Positions 1 to 6,547 of a stretch of DNA of 8,511 nt are shown here, piece by piece. The notes beneath the pieces were generated by a model. It was not told where the DNA came from, made no database searches, and saw only the letters and a program-made list of their open reading frames with translations. The DNA is from Myxococcales bacterium (GTDB lineage Bacteria > Myxococcota > Bradymonadia > UBA7976 > UBA1532), in assembly GCA_020430675.1 (NCBI GenBank), contig JAGQJJ010000131.1:1-8511 (forward strand), given 5' to 3'. The first letter of the stretch is position 1; every line of letters starts with the position of its first letter. Both the position numbers and the translations under genes were made by a program.

Positions 1-264
1 CTCTTCGACCCGAGGGCGCGCGTGCACATCGGGCGCTCGGCCGGCCGAGACCTCGAGTCGGGCCGTGCCCATTGCGACCGCGACCGCCGCGAAGAGGGGT
101 CGTCGAGTGCAAATCGCTGCCGCGCTCGGCGTCGACCGTCTCGTACGACACGCCGCCCCATTGCCGCCTGGCCCGATGCCTTCCCCAAAAGGCGTCCCGT
201 CCGCTTGCCTATCACATTCGGCGGCGGCCGCGGTATCGTGCGTCGCAGACTCCTGGAGACCTCG
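1..264. other. Upstream region with no recognisable gene
   Basis: The frame of the downstream oxidoreductase gene stays open to the window edge. Its translation here is Arg-rich, low in complexity and has no signal peptide, so I read it as a by-product of high GC rather than an N-terminal extension. Short minus-strand frames, for example from an ATG at 72 running off the window edge, are also open but match no family I know and have no clear ribosome binding site. A promoter for the downstream pair should lie here. TTGCCT at 205-210 is the only weak -35-like hexamer I noticed, and it has no convincing -10 partner. Confidence 0.4.
253..258 (+). promoter_or_regulatory. Ribosome binding site deciding the start of the DsbA-like gene
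   Basis: CTGGAG, with a GGAG core at 255-258, lies six bases before the ATG at 265. This ATG is followed directly by a classical signal peptide. Both facts favour 265 over the earlier in-frame GTG at 22, which would bury the signal peptide behind 81 Arg-rich residues. Confidence 0.6.
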
Positions 265-1326
265 ATGATCCGACTCTTGCCCCTGCTGGTTCTGACCCTC
301 GCCCCCGCCGTGGTCGCCGCCGCCGATGGCTGCCCGGTGCCGACCTCTACGCTCAAACCTACCCAGGCCGTCGCGAAGATCGACGGCAAGACGGTCACCC
401 TCGCCGACCTCGACGCGCGCATCGCCGACGAGCTGTGCAAGGTGCGCATGACCTTCGAGATGCGGCAGGCCGAGCTGCGCGGGCAGGCGCTCGACGGGCT
501 GGTCGCCGAGCGGCTGTTGGCCGCCGAGACCAAGAAGCGCGGGCTGGCCGGCCCCGACGCGCTCATCGAGGCCGAGGTGATCAAGCCGGTGCCGCCGCCC
601 GATGACGCGGCGGTCAAGGCGTTCTACGACCAGCATCAGGATCGCGTGGGCGGCGCGGATCTGGCGAGCATCGGCCCGCAGATTCGCGACCATCTCTGGC
701 AGGAGGCCCACAAGGCGCGCTTTGATGTCTTCATTCGCCAGTTGGAGAAGGACTGGAAGGTCGCGCGCACGCTGCCGGTCTTCCGTCTGCCGGTCGAGGC
801 CACCGGGCCCTCACGCGGGCCGGCCAACGCGCCGGTGACCATCGTCGCTTTTGCCGACTTCGAGTGCCCGTACTGCGCGCGCGCCGCTGGCGTGGTCGAG
901 TCGGTGCGGCAGCGATACGGCGACAAGGTGCGCCTCGTGTTCCGCGACTTTCCGCTTGAGTTCCACCAGAACGCGGTGCCCGCCGCCATCGCCGCCCGCT
1001 GCGCCGACGCCCAGGGCAAGTTCTGGCCCATGCACGACGCGCTGTTCTCGGAGCATCGCAACCTGACGCCGCCCGCGCTGCGCGGCCTGGCCGAGCAACT
1101 GAAGCTCGATCTCGCGCGCTACGACGCCTGCCTCGCCGATCCCCGCAACAGCGCCGGCATCGAAGCGGACCGCGACGCGGGCATGAAGGTGGGCGTTGAG
1201 GGCACACCCGCGTTTTTCATCAACGGCGTGCCCCTGCACGGGGCGCTGCCCGAAGAGGCCTTTGTGGCCGCCATCGACGCCGAGCTGGCCCGGCAGGCCG
1301 CCGGCGCGGGAGGAAAAGCCCGATGA
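265..1326 (+). CDS. Secreted DsbA-like thiol oxidoreductase with SurA-like N-terminal domain
   Basis: The product is 353 aa. Residues 1-20 form a signal peptide: Arg3, a Leu/Val-rich core, and an Ala-Ala-Ala cleavage region. Residues about 30-155 are helical and resemble the N- and C-terminal helices of SurA/PpiC chaperones (a KIDGKTVT-type strand, then a LDGLVAERLL-type helix), but no parvulin domain lies between them. Residues about 170-350 form a Thioredoxin_4/DSBA domain with the active site Cys201-Pro-Tyr-Cys204 and the cis-proline Thr314-Pro315. Other cysteines are at 23, 58, 246 and 289. The expected role is forming or isomerising disulfides in the periplasm; a CPYC site suggests oxidase or isomerase activity but does not settle direction. 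Its stop overlaps the start of the lipoprotein gene by four bases, so the two are probably translated together. Family assignment is firm; substrate is inferred. Confidence 0.9.
   Translation: MIRLLPLLVLTLAPAVVAAADGCPVPTSTLKPTQAVAKIDGKTVTLADLDARIADELCKVRMTFEMRQAELRGQALDGLVAERLLAAETKKRGLAGPDALIEAEVIKPVPPPDDAAVKAFYDQHQDRVGGADLASIGPQIRDHLWQEAHKARFDVFIRQLEKDWKVARTLPVFRLPVEATGPSRGPANAPVTIVAFADFECPYCARAAGVVESVRQRYGDKVRLVFRDFPLEFHQNAVPAAIAARCADAQGKFWPMHDALFSEHRNLTPPALRGLAEQLKLDLARYDACLADPRNSAGIEADRDAGMKVGVEGTPAFFINGVPLHGALPEEAFVAAIDAELARQAAGAGGKAR
1308..1313 (+). promoter_or_regulatory. Shine-Dalgarno site for the lipoprotein gene
   Basis: GGGAGG lies inside the last codons of the oxidoreductase gene, nine bases before the ATG at 1323. 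It is one of the better ribosome binding sites in the window. It supports the 1323 start and independent or re-initiated translation across the ATGA overlap. Confidence 0.65.
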
Positions 1327-2753
1327 GGATGTTTGTCATCGCGCTGGCGGCGCTGACCGCGGTCGCTTGCACCCGGTCGGGGCCTGCGCCCGAGAAGCCG
1401 GCGGTGCCCGAGAAGCCGGCGGTGCCCGAGAAGCCGGCGGTGCCCGAGGCGCCCGCGAAGCCGGCGACGCCGCCCAAGGCCGCGCTCGATGAGGCCGCCG
1501 CCCGCGGCGTGCTCGATGCGTGGCTGGCCGCCCAGAACGGCGGCCAGTTCGACGCCTACGAAGCGCTCTACGCGCCGCGTTTCTTCGGCGTGAAGCGGGC
1601 CGGCCCCCGCACCACGCGCTTCGACCGCGCCGGCTGGATCAAGGACCGCCAGCGCATGTTCAGCCGCCCGATGCAGGTCGAAGCGGCCGACGTGCAGATC
1701 GCCGTCGCCGGTGGCAGCGCGCGCGTTGGTTTCACCCAGGGCTGGCGCTCGGGCAACTACGCTGACCGCGGCCCGAAGCAGCTCGTGGTCGTGCAGACGC
1801 CTGACGGCCTGCGCATCGCCCGCGAAGAGATGCTCGAGTCGCAGATCGAGGGCAAACCGGCCGCCACGGTGGGCCAGGACTTTGCGTTTGCGGTGCTCGC
1901 CGACCAGCCTTATGTGGTGCTCGGCCCCGCGCCCGAGGCCCACGGCGCGCCCAAGCTGATCGCGCGCACCGGCGTGGCCATGGCCCGCGCCGAGGTCGCC
2001 GCCGACGCCTCGCCGCGCGTGGGCCAGATGGCGCGGCTGTACGGCGCGGCGGGCAAGGTCTGCGAAGCGCCGGTGGCCGACCTGCACGTGCTCGCCCGCG
2101 TCGTGCCCCACTTCGGCACCGTGGGCGCCTGGAACGGCGACCCCGACTTCGGCGAGCAGCGCATGGGCGACGCCCGCGTGGCGGAACAGATCTTCGACCT
2201 GGCCGGCACCGCGGGCCAGGTGCTGGTGGGTCGCTTGCAGCTCAACCCGGCGGCCTGCAAGGGCGCCCTGTTTGCGCGCTTCGACGCCAAGGCGCCGATC
2301 GCCATGCGCCGCAGCGATGCGCCCGCCGAGCTGGCCGGCAAGGCCCGCGCCGCCTTCCGCGCGCTGCCCCGCTGGGCCGCCATCGAAGCCGAGCACCGCG
2401 GCCAGGTCGGCGCGCCGCCGGGCCCGTGGGATGACGGCGGCAATGGCCCGACGGTGACGCTCTTCTCCGATATCGCCAGATCCCGTCGGGTCCTGGTCTC
2501 GGCCCGCGCCGGGCAGATCTGCTCCGATTTCGACGCCGAGCTGTGGGGCCTCTTTGGCGTGGGCGCCGACGGCGCGCTCAAGCCGCTCTCCAACGGTGAT
2601 GAGCCCGGCCCCATCCCCAATGTCGACGCGGCGGTCGATGTGGACGGCGACGGCACTTTTGAGCTGGTCGGCGAAGGCATGCTGCTGCGGCGCGCGGGCG
2701 AGACCTACGAGCGCGTCGAGTTGAGCGTGCCCGATCTCGACTGCCCCTGCTGA
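1323..2753 (+). CDS. Lipoprotein with Cds6/NTF2-like domain and Cys-containing C-terminal region
   Basis: The product is 476 aa. Residues 1-16 look like a lipoprotein signal (MRMFVIALAALTAVAC), with Cys16 as the lipidated residue; Ala at -3 is not the commonest lipobox residue. A Pro/Lys/Glu/Ala linker (about 20-50) contains three exact EKPAVP repeats and could span part of the periplasm. Residues about 55-170 resemble the NTF2-like Cds6 domain found next to L,D-transpeptidases, judged by a WLAAQNGGQFDAYEALY-type start and a late FTQGWRSGNYADRGPKQL stretch. The rest matches no family I recognise. It has an Asp439-Val-Asp-Gly-Asp-Gly loop typical of calcium-binding or FG-GAP-like turns, and ends in Asp-Cys-Pro-Cys. 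Non-lipid cysteines are at 247, 312, 400, 474 and 476, which makes it a plausible client of the thiol oxidoreductase encoded just upstream. No catalytic motif was seen; a structural, carbohydrate- or peptidoglycan-associated role is possible. Confidence 0.85.
   Translation: MRMFVIALAALTAVACTRSGPAPEKPAVPEKPAVPEKPAVPEAPAKPATPPKAALDEAAARGVLDAWLAAQNGGQFDAYEALYAPRFFGVKRAGPRTTRFDRAGWIKDRQRMFSRPMQVEAADVQIAVAGGSARVGFTQGWRSGNYADRGPKQLVVVQTPDGLRIAREEMLESQIEGKPAATVGQDFAFAVLADQPYVVLGPAPEAHGAPKLIARTGVAMARAEVAADASPRVGQMARLYGAAGKVCEAPVADLHVLARVVPHFGTVGAWNGDPDFGEQRMGDARVAEQIFDLAGTAGQVLVGRLQLNPAACKGALFARFDAKAPIAMRRSDAPAELAGKARAAFRALPRWAAIEAEHRGQVGAPPGPWDDGGNGPTVTLFSDIARSRRVLVSARAGQICSDFDAELWGLFGVGADGALKPLSNGDEPGPIPNVDAAVDVDGDGTFELVGEGMLLRRAGETYERVELSVPDLDCPC
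1389..1448 (+). repeat. 18-bp in-frame tandem repeat in the lipoprotein linker
   Basis: The unit GAGAAGCCGGCGGTGCCC occurs three times without mismatch at 1392-1445; the periodicity extends from CCC at 1389 to GAG at 1448. It encodes Glu-Lys-Pro-Ala-Val-Pro. Because 18 is a multiple of three, copy changes would lengthen or shorten the linker without a frameshift. Similar degenerate Pro-Ala-Lys codons follow to about 1475. Confidence 0.95.
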
Positions 2754-2759
2754 CGTCGG

Positions 2760-3383
2760 TCACATCCCGTCGAGCACATAGCGGCAGTCATGTCGCAGCC
2801 GGCCGCCCTTGCGGAAGCGGTCGGGCTGCGTGCGCGTGAGCCGAAAGCCCAGCTTGTCGAGCACCCGGCGGCTGGCCAGGTTGTCGGCGAAGCAGCCGGC
2901 GATCAGGCGCCGCAGCCCCCACTCGGTCAGCGCCGCGGTTACGACGGCGTCGGCGGCTTCGGTGGCCAGCCCGGCGCCCCAATGCTCGGGCAGCAGGCTA
3001 TAGCCGAGCGCTGCGGTCGGCGTGCAAAGCGGCCGCAACCACAAGTGCACGAAGCCGATCGCCTCGCCATGCGCCGGGTGCCCGGGCCGATGCAGCGCCA
3101 CCGCCAGATCCCACCCGGTGCGCGGGCGGCGCAGGGCGTCTTCCAGGCAGCGCTCGAAGCGCAGGCGCGCCGCTTGTGGGCTCAGCGGCTCTTCGATCTG
3201 CCAGGCCATGATGCGCGGGTCGGTATTGAGCGCCTGAAACCCCGACCAATCGCCGCGCCGCCACTCGCGAATGCGCAGGCGCGGCGTGGCCAGCTCGATG
3301 GGGCCGGTGGGATCGGTCAGCCCCATCGCGATCAGCCAGAGTTCGGGAGGGGTCCGCCGGGAGCGGGCGCGGCGCGCGGTCAT
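2760..3383 (-). CDS. GNAT acetyltransferase, RimJ/RimL (Acetyltransf_3) type
   Basis: The product is 207 aa from the ATG at 3383. It belongs to the Acetyltransf_3 group, which moves acetyl from acetyl-CoA to an amine, often a protein N-terminus, amino sugar or small molecule. Visible marks are the opening ELATPRLRIREWRRGD, the beta-4/acetyl-CoA loop LLPEHWGAGLATEA (the R/Q-x-x-G-x-G/A motif, with His-Trp-Gly-Ala-Gly), and the late NLASRRVLDKLGF helix. The family normally starts about 10-15 residues before TPRL, so the in-frame ATG at 3326 (188 aa) is a good alternative start; neither start has a strong ribosome binding site. It lies 31 bases after the flippase stop on the same strand, probably as the last gene of that operon. 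Acetylation of a sugar precursor is possible from context, but RimJ/RimL-type GNATs occur in many settings. Substrate unknown. Confidence 0.88.
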   Translation of the reverse strand: MTARRARSRRTPPELWLIAMGLTDPTGPIELATPRLRIREWRRGDWSGFQALNTDPRIMAWQIEEPLSPQAARLRFERCLEDALRRPRTGWDLAVALHRPGHPAHGEAIGFVHLWLRPLCTPTAALGYSLLPEHWGAGLATEAADAVVTAALTEWGLRRLIAGCFADNLASRRVLDKLGFRLTRTQPDRFRKGGRLRHDCRYVLDGM

Positions 3384-3414
3384 GGCCCGAATGTGGGCGC
3401 GCCCCCGGCCCGCG

Positions 3415-4893
3415 TCAAGGGCGCCTGCCGCGCAACGTGCGCCAGAGCGTGCGCGGTCCGCCCAGGCCCAGCAGGTGGTAGGCGCCGAGGGTCAACGCTG
3501 CTTGCAGCAGCCCCAGCGCAAAGAGCCGTGGCGTCCCACTCAGCGGCACCAACAGGCCCACGCCCAGCGTCAAGGCGGCCGGTGCGCCGGCGGCGAGCAG
3601 CACCCGGAACACCGCAGCCCACGCGATCAGGTCGCGCACCCGGCAATGCACCGCGTCGGCCATGGGCCAGAGCGTCACCGCCGTCGTGGCGTACACCGTC
3701 AGCACCGTGGCCCAGGCGGCGCCGGTCGGCCCCAGCCACCGAACAAAAAGCACCGAGAGCCCCGCGTTGACGGCCAGCGCCAGCGCCGCCGAGACCGTCA
3801 CGAAGCGCGTGCGATCGGTGGCCATCAGCACGCTGCCATACACGGCTGAGCGCAGCGGCAGCAGCAGCGCATACACCCGCAGCGGCGCCGCCGCTTCGAT
3901 GTAATCGTCCGAAAACAAGAAGCGCATCAGCTCGGGCCCGAGCAGCAGCACCACGTACATCACCGGCGCCAGCAGCAGCAGCGAGGCGTGCATCGCCTGC
4001 TGCCACAGCGCGATGATGTCGCCCGGCTCGCCGCTCTTGTGCGCCTTGGTGAACTCGGGCAGCACCGCCGCGCCCATCGAGCGGGTGATGATGCCCACCA
4101 GCGGCAGCTCCAGCGCGCCGGTGACGTAGATGGCAAACTCGCGGGTCGAGCACATCGACGAGACGATCAGCTTGTCGAGCTGCGCCGAGAGCGCGCCGAG
4201 CAGACCCGCGAGGCCCAGCGGCACGCTGTAGCTGAGCTGTGAACGCAGCCCGGCGCGGCTCGGCCGGCGCTCGCCCGTGGCGGGCACCGCGCGCAGCATC
4301 AGCCAGATCGCCGGCACGACCAGCAGCGCCGCCCAGAGCGCGTGGGCCAGCAGCGTGGCCCAGGCCTCGTGAAAAAGCACCGCGGCGGCGGCGATCATGG
4401 CCAGCAGCAAGGCCCGCGAGGCGATATTGAACCGCAGCAGCGGTCCCACGCGGTCGGTCGCGGTCAGGCACGCGCCCAGCGCCGCCACCGGCGCCAGGCA
4501 CAGCGCATAGGGCGCCATCAGCAAGAGCGGCTCGGCCAGCCCCGGGTTCTCAAAGCGCGCGGCGGCCAACCGTGCACCGCCGAGCGGCAACGCCACCGCA
4601 AAGACCAGGCCGCCCAGCGTCAGCAGGATGAGGTTCTCGACGATCACCGCCCGCGCCCGCCGCGTCTCGCCCGGCAAAAAGAAGAACAGCGCCTTGGGCA
4701 GCCCCAACATCAAGAGCGGCGCGGCCACGCCATAGATCATCAGCGCCTGACGATGGGTGGCGTATTCGTCGACCGAGAGCGCGCGCGTCAGCACCGCCGT
4801 CGCCAGCAGGGTCGACAGCGCGGTGAGGGCCTGCCCCGAAGCGAGGGCCAGCGTCTTGAGCGTCAGCGCCCGCCCGCGCCCCGAATCGGTCAT
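3415..4893 (-). CDS. Wzx-type polysaccharide flippase (MOP superfamily)
   Basis: The product is 492 aa, typical for the polysaccharide-transport/oligosaccharide flippase branch of the MOP superfamily, which moves undecaprenyl-linked repeat units across the inner membrane. I count about 14 hydrophobic stretches from residue 10 to the end. Family-like features are the opening TLALASGQALTALSTLLATA with ALTRALSVDEYA, the mid-protein LSAQLDKLIVSS followed by FAIYVTGALELP and SMGAAVLPEFTKAHKSGE, and the C-terminal LGPTGAAWATVL. The start overlaps the stop of the HAD phosphatase gene by four bases (ATGA at 4893-4890), indicating translational coupling, and GGAG lies five bases upstream. A Wzx role is inferred from family and from the nearby BY-kinase; no glycosyltransferase or Wzy polymerase is in the window, so the exported polymer cannot be named. 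Confidence 0.9.
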   Translation of the reverse strand: MTDSGRGRALTLKTLALASGQALTALSTLLATAVLTRALSVDEYATHRQALMIYGVAAPLLMLGLPKALFFFLPGETRRARAVIVENLILLTLGGLVFAVALPLGGARLAAARFENPGLAEPLLLMAPYALCLAPVAALGACLTATDRVGPLLRFNIASRALLLAMIAAAAVLFHEAWATLLAHALWAALLVVPAIWLMLRAVPATGERRPSRAGLRSQLSYSVPLGLAGLLGALSAQLDKLIVSSMCSTREFAIYVTGALELPLVGIITRSMGAAVLPEFTKAHKSGEPGDIIALWQQAMHASLLLLAPVMYVVLLLGPELMRFLFSDDYIEAAAPLRVYALLLPLRSAVYGSVLMATDRTRFVTVSAALALAVNAGLSVLFVRWLGPTGAAWATVLTVYATTAVTLWPMADAVHCRVRDLIAWAAVFRVLLAAGAPAALTLGVGLLVPLSGTPRLFALGLLQAALTLGAYHLLGLGGPRTLWRTLRGRRP

Positions 4894-5447
4894 TCGAACT
4901 CCGCGTGGGGCCGCCAGCCGCGCTTCGATATGGGCCGCACATCGGTCTCGCGGCCCAGGCTCTCAAGAAACCAGAGCAGCGCTTTGAGCTCTTCGTCATG
5001 GCGCTGGCCGGTGAACGGCAGGATGGGCACCAGGTGCGTGTAGTCGTAGCGCAGCTTGCGCGGCGTATCGTCGACCACCAGGATGCCCGCGGGCGCAAAA
5101 CCCATGCGCACCAGCGTCGCGATCGGCTTCGAAGCCACCCAGCGCGCGCTCTCGGGGTCGAACCAGGGCTCGCAATGCGGCAGCGACATCATGAACTCGA
5201 GCTGCGGCCCGACGCCCAGCCAATCGATCATGTCGGCGGCATAGCCCGCGCCCGAAGACGTCCAGATGCCCACGCGAAACCACTCGAACATGGCGCCCAG
5301 GAATGAATCGAGATGCGGCCGCCGGTACACCGAGTAGCCGTCGATCTCGGCCTCGGGGGTACGGCTCACCGCCTCGGGCCGGCGCGTGGCGTAGATCAGC
5401 GTCTCGTCCAGGTCCAAGACGAGCAGCTTGTCGTAGCGCGGCGTCAT
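4890..5447 (-). CDS. HAD-superfamily phosphatase, NIF/FCP1-SCP-like
   Basis: The product is 185 aa and fits one compact NIF (NLI-interacting factor-like, FCP1/SCP) HAD domain. Motif I is LVLDLDETLIYA, with nucleophile Asp12, general acid/base Asp14 and Thr16. YRRPHLDSFL at 41-50 matches the RPG/RPH region of the family. Motif II is IWTSSGAGYA with Thr63; the motif III Lys is probably Lys107 of ASKPI; motif IV is VVDDTP with Asp126 and Asp127. All residues needed for Mg-dependent phosphoaspartate chemistry are present. Eukaryotic relatives dephosphorylate Ser in the RNA polymerase II tail; bacterial members are little characterised. There is no signal peptide, so it is cytosolic. It is the first gene of the probable operon, overlapping the flippase start by four bases. 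No strong ribosome binding site precedes its ATG. The target could be a sugar phosphate or a phosphoprotein; I cannot choose from sequence. Confidence 0.88.
   Translation of the reverse strand: MTPRYDKLLVLDLDETLIYATRRPEAVSRTPEAEIDGYSVYRRPHLDSFLGAMFEWFRVGIWTSSGAGYAADMIDWLGVGPQLEFMMSLPHCEPWFDPESARWVASKPIATLVRMGFAPAGILVVDDTPRKLRYDYTHLVPILPFTGQRHDEELKALLWFLESLGRETDVRPISKRGWRPHAEFE
4899..4903 (-). promoter_or_regulatory. Ribosome binding site of the flippase gene, inside the HAD gene
   Basis: Read on the minus strand, CGGAG ends five bases before the flippase ATG at 4893 and lies within the last codons of the upstream phosphatase gene. It supports that start and coupled translation. Confidence 0.5.
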
Positions 5448-5560
5448 GAGGCGATTCGAGCGGGCGGGCCCGGTGGCGTCAAGAGGTCTTGATCCCGCGG
5501 GGCGAGGTGACCAAGATGCGGCGTCTTTGCGGCCAGCCCGCCCAACCCGAGGAGCAGCCG
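5448..5560. promoter_or_regulatory. Divergent intergenic region with candidate operator and promoter
   Basis: These 113 bases separate the minus-strand phosphatase-flippase operon from the plus-strand deoxyhypusine-synthase-like gene, so promoters in both directions are expected. CAAGA-GG-TCTTG at 5480-5491 is an inverted repeat with 5-bp arms, and CAAGA recurs at 5512-5516. A weak plus-strand sigma70-like pair is TTGATC (5489-5494), 17 bases, then CAAGAT (5512-5517), the -10 matching only three of six positions. The short palindrome overlaps the putative -35, as an operator might. Chance occurrence is quite possible. Confidence 0.3.
5549..5554 (+). promoter_or_regulatory. Ribosome binding site deciding the start of the DHS-like gene
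   Basis: GAGGAG lies six bases before the ATG at 5561. This spacing, and the family habit of starting shortly before a HHFxHFN motif, favour 5561 over the upstream in-frame TTG at 5489 or ATG at 5516. Confidence 0.75.
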
Positions 5561-6541
5561 ATGAGCAGCGTCCGTGCCTTCATGGATCATCATTTCCTCC
5601 ACTTCAACAGCCGCGAGACGGTCGCCGCCGCCCGCGCCTGGGAGGCGCATCTGGCCGCCGGTGGCAAGATGCTGGTCACGCTCGCCGGCGCGATGAGCAC
5701 CGCGCGCATCGGCCGCACGCTCTCGCGGCTCATCCGGGCCGACAGGGTGCACGCCATCTCGTGCACCGGCGCCAACCTCGAGGAAGACATCTTCCAGCTC
5801 ACCGCCATCAATGACTATGAGGTCATTCCCGATTGGCGTTCGCTCTCAACCGAGGCCGAAAAAGCATTGCTTGACCGCGGGATGAATCGGGTGACCGATA
5901 CGTGCATTCCTGAGACGGTCATGCGGCATATCGAGCATCGCCTCACCCAGCGTTGGGCCAAGGCGTGCGCCGAGGGCAAGCGCTACAGCCCCGCCGAGTT
6001 TCTCTTCCAGGTGCTCGACGACCTCGACCCGAAGGTGCATTACCAGGCCCCGGCCACCGATAGCTGGATGCTCGCCGCCAAGGAGAAGGGCATCCCGGTC
6101 ATCACCCCGGGCTGGGAGGACAGCACCACCGGCAACATGTTTGCCGGCCAGGTCTGGAAGGGCAACGTGGCCCATCACAACTGCGTGATCACCGGCACCG
6201 AGCAGATGGAGCGGCTGGCGAAGTGGTACCTGGCCAATTGCAACCAGGACAATGATTCGCCGAGCGTGGGCTTCTTCCAGATCGGCGGCGGCATTGCGGG
6301 CGACTTCCCCATCTGCACGGTGCCGATGCTGATTCAGGATCTGCGGATGGACGATCTCAAGATGTGGGGCTACTTCTGCCAGATCTCGGACGCGGTCACC
6401 TCGTACGGCGGCTACTCCGGCGCGGTGCCCAACGAGAAGATCACCTGGTGCAAGCTCGACGTCGACACGCCCAAGTTCATGATCCAGTCCGACGCCTCGA
6501 TCGTGGCCCCACTGATCTTCGCCTATCTGCTGGGCGATTGA
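5561..6541 (+). CDS. Deoxyhypusine-synthase-like protein (bacterial DHS family)
   Basis: The product is 326 aa and cytosolic. True deoxyhypusine synthases use NAD and a Lys-imine to move the aminobutyl group of spermidine to eIF5A; bacteria lack eIF5A, and bacterial homologues are tied to polyamine (homospermidine-type) reactions or have unknown function. The protein has the bacterial family marks HHFLHFN, GGKMLVTLAGAMSTA, ISCTGANLEEDIF, NRVTDTCIPE, GWEDSTTGNMFA, QIGGGIAGDFPIC and SGAVPNEKITWCKL. By my alignment to human DHS (numbering from memory) the imine-forming Lys329 is Lys298, Trp327 is Trp296, Glu323 is Glu292 and the NAD-contacting Asp238 is Asp187. Spermidine-site residues differ: Asp243 is Asn192, His288 is Asp248, Asn292 is Cys252 and Asp316 is Tyr285. 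I recall the GGGIAGDFPIC form as common to this bacterial subfamily, so it is not decay. It stands alone on its strand. Substrate unresolved; no gene symbol is justified. Confidence 0.92.
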   Translation: MSSVRAFMDHHFLHFNSRETVAAARAWEAHLAAGGKMLVTLAGAMSTARIGRTLSRLIRADRVHAISCTGANLEEDIFQLTAINDYEVIPDWRSLSTEAEKALLDRGMNRVTDTCIPETVMRHIEHRLTQRWAKACAEGKRYSPAEFLFQVLDDLDPKVHYQAPATDSWMLAAKEKGIPVITPGWEDSTTGNMFAGQVWKGNVAHHNCVITGTEQMERLAKWYLANCNQDNDSPSVGFFQIGGGIAGDFPICTVPMLIQDLRMDDLKMWGYFCQISDAVTSYGGYSGAVPNEKITWCKLDVDTPKFMIQSDASIVAPLIFAYLLGD

Positions 6542-6547
6542 TTCGCG

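Noticed and set aside
22..264. N-terminal extension of the oxidoreductase to the GTG at 22
   Set aside because: It would place 81 Arg-rich residues before a textbook signal peptide. The ATG at 265 has a ribosome binding site at good spacing.
1119..2396. Long minus-strand open frame (425 codons) opposite the oxidoreductase and lipoprotein genes
   Set aside because: Its translation is Gly/Ala/Arg/His-rich with no family motif, and it lies opposite two well-supported genes. Long antisense frames are common in GC-rich DNA.
2751..2762. TGAC...GTCA at the lipoprotein-GNAT junction as a bidirectional terminator or operator
   Set aside because: Only four-base arms formed by the two stop codons and neighbours; no stable stem and no T-tract.
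2790..3770. Plus-strand open frame (326 codons) opposite the GNAT gene and the end of the flippase gene
   Set aside because: The translation is Arg/Pro/Gln-rich and low in complexity, while the minus strand shows clear GNAT and flippase motifs.
6266..6460. Idea that the DHS-like protein is a dead enzyme because the GGG-x-x-K-H-H motif of true DHS is missing
   Set aside because: The imine-forming Lys lies in the later Trp-x-Lys motif and is present (Lys298). The altered GGG region appears to be usual for the bacterial subfamily as I recall it.
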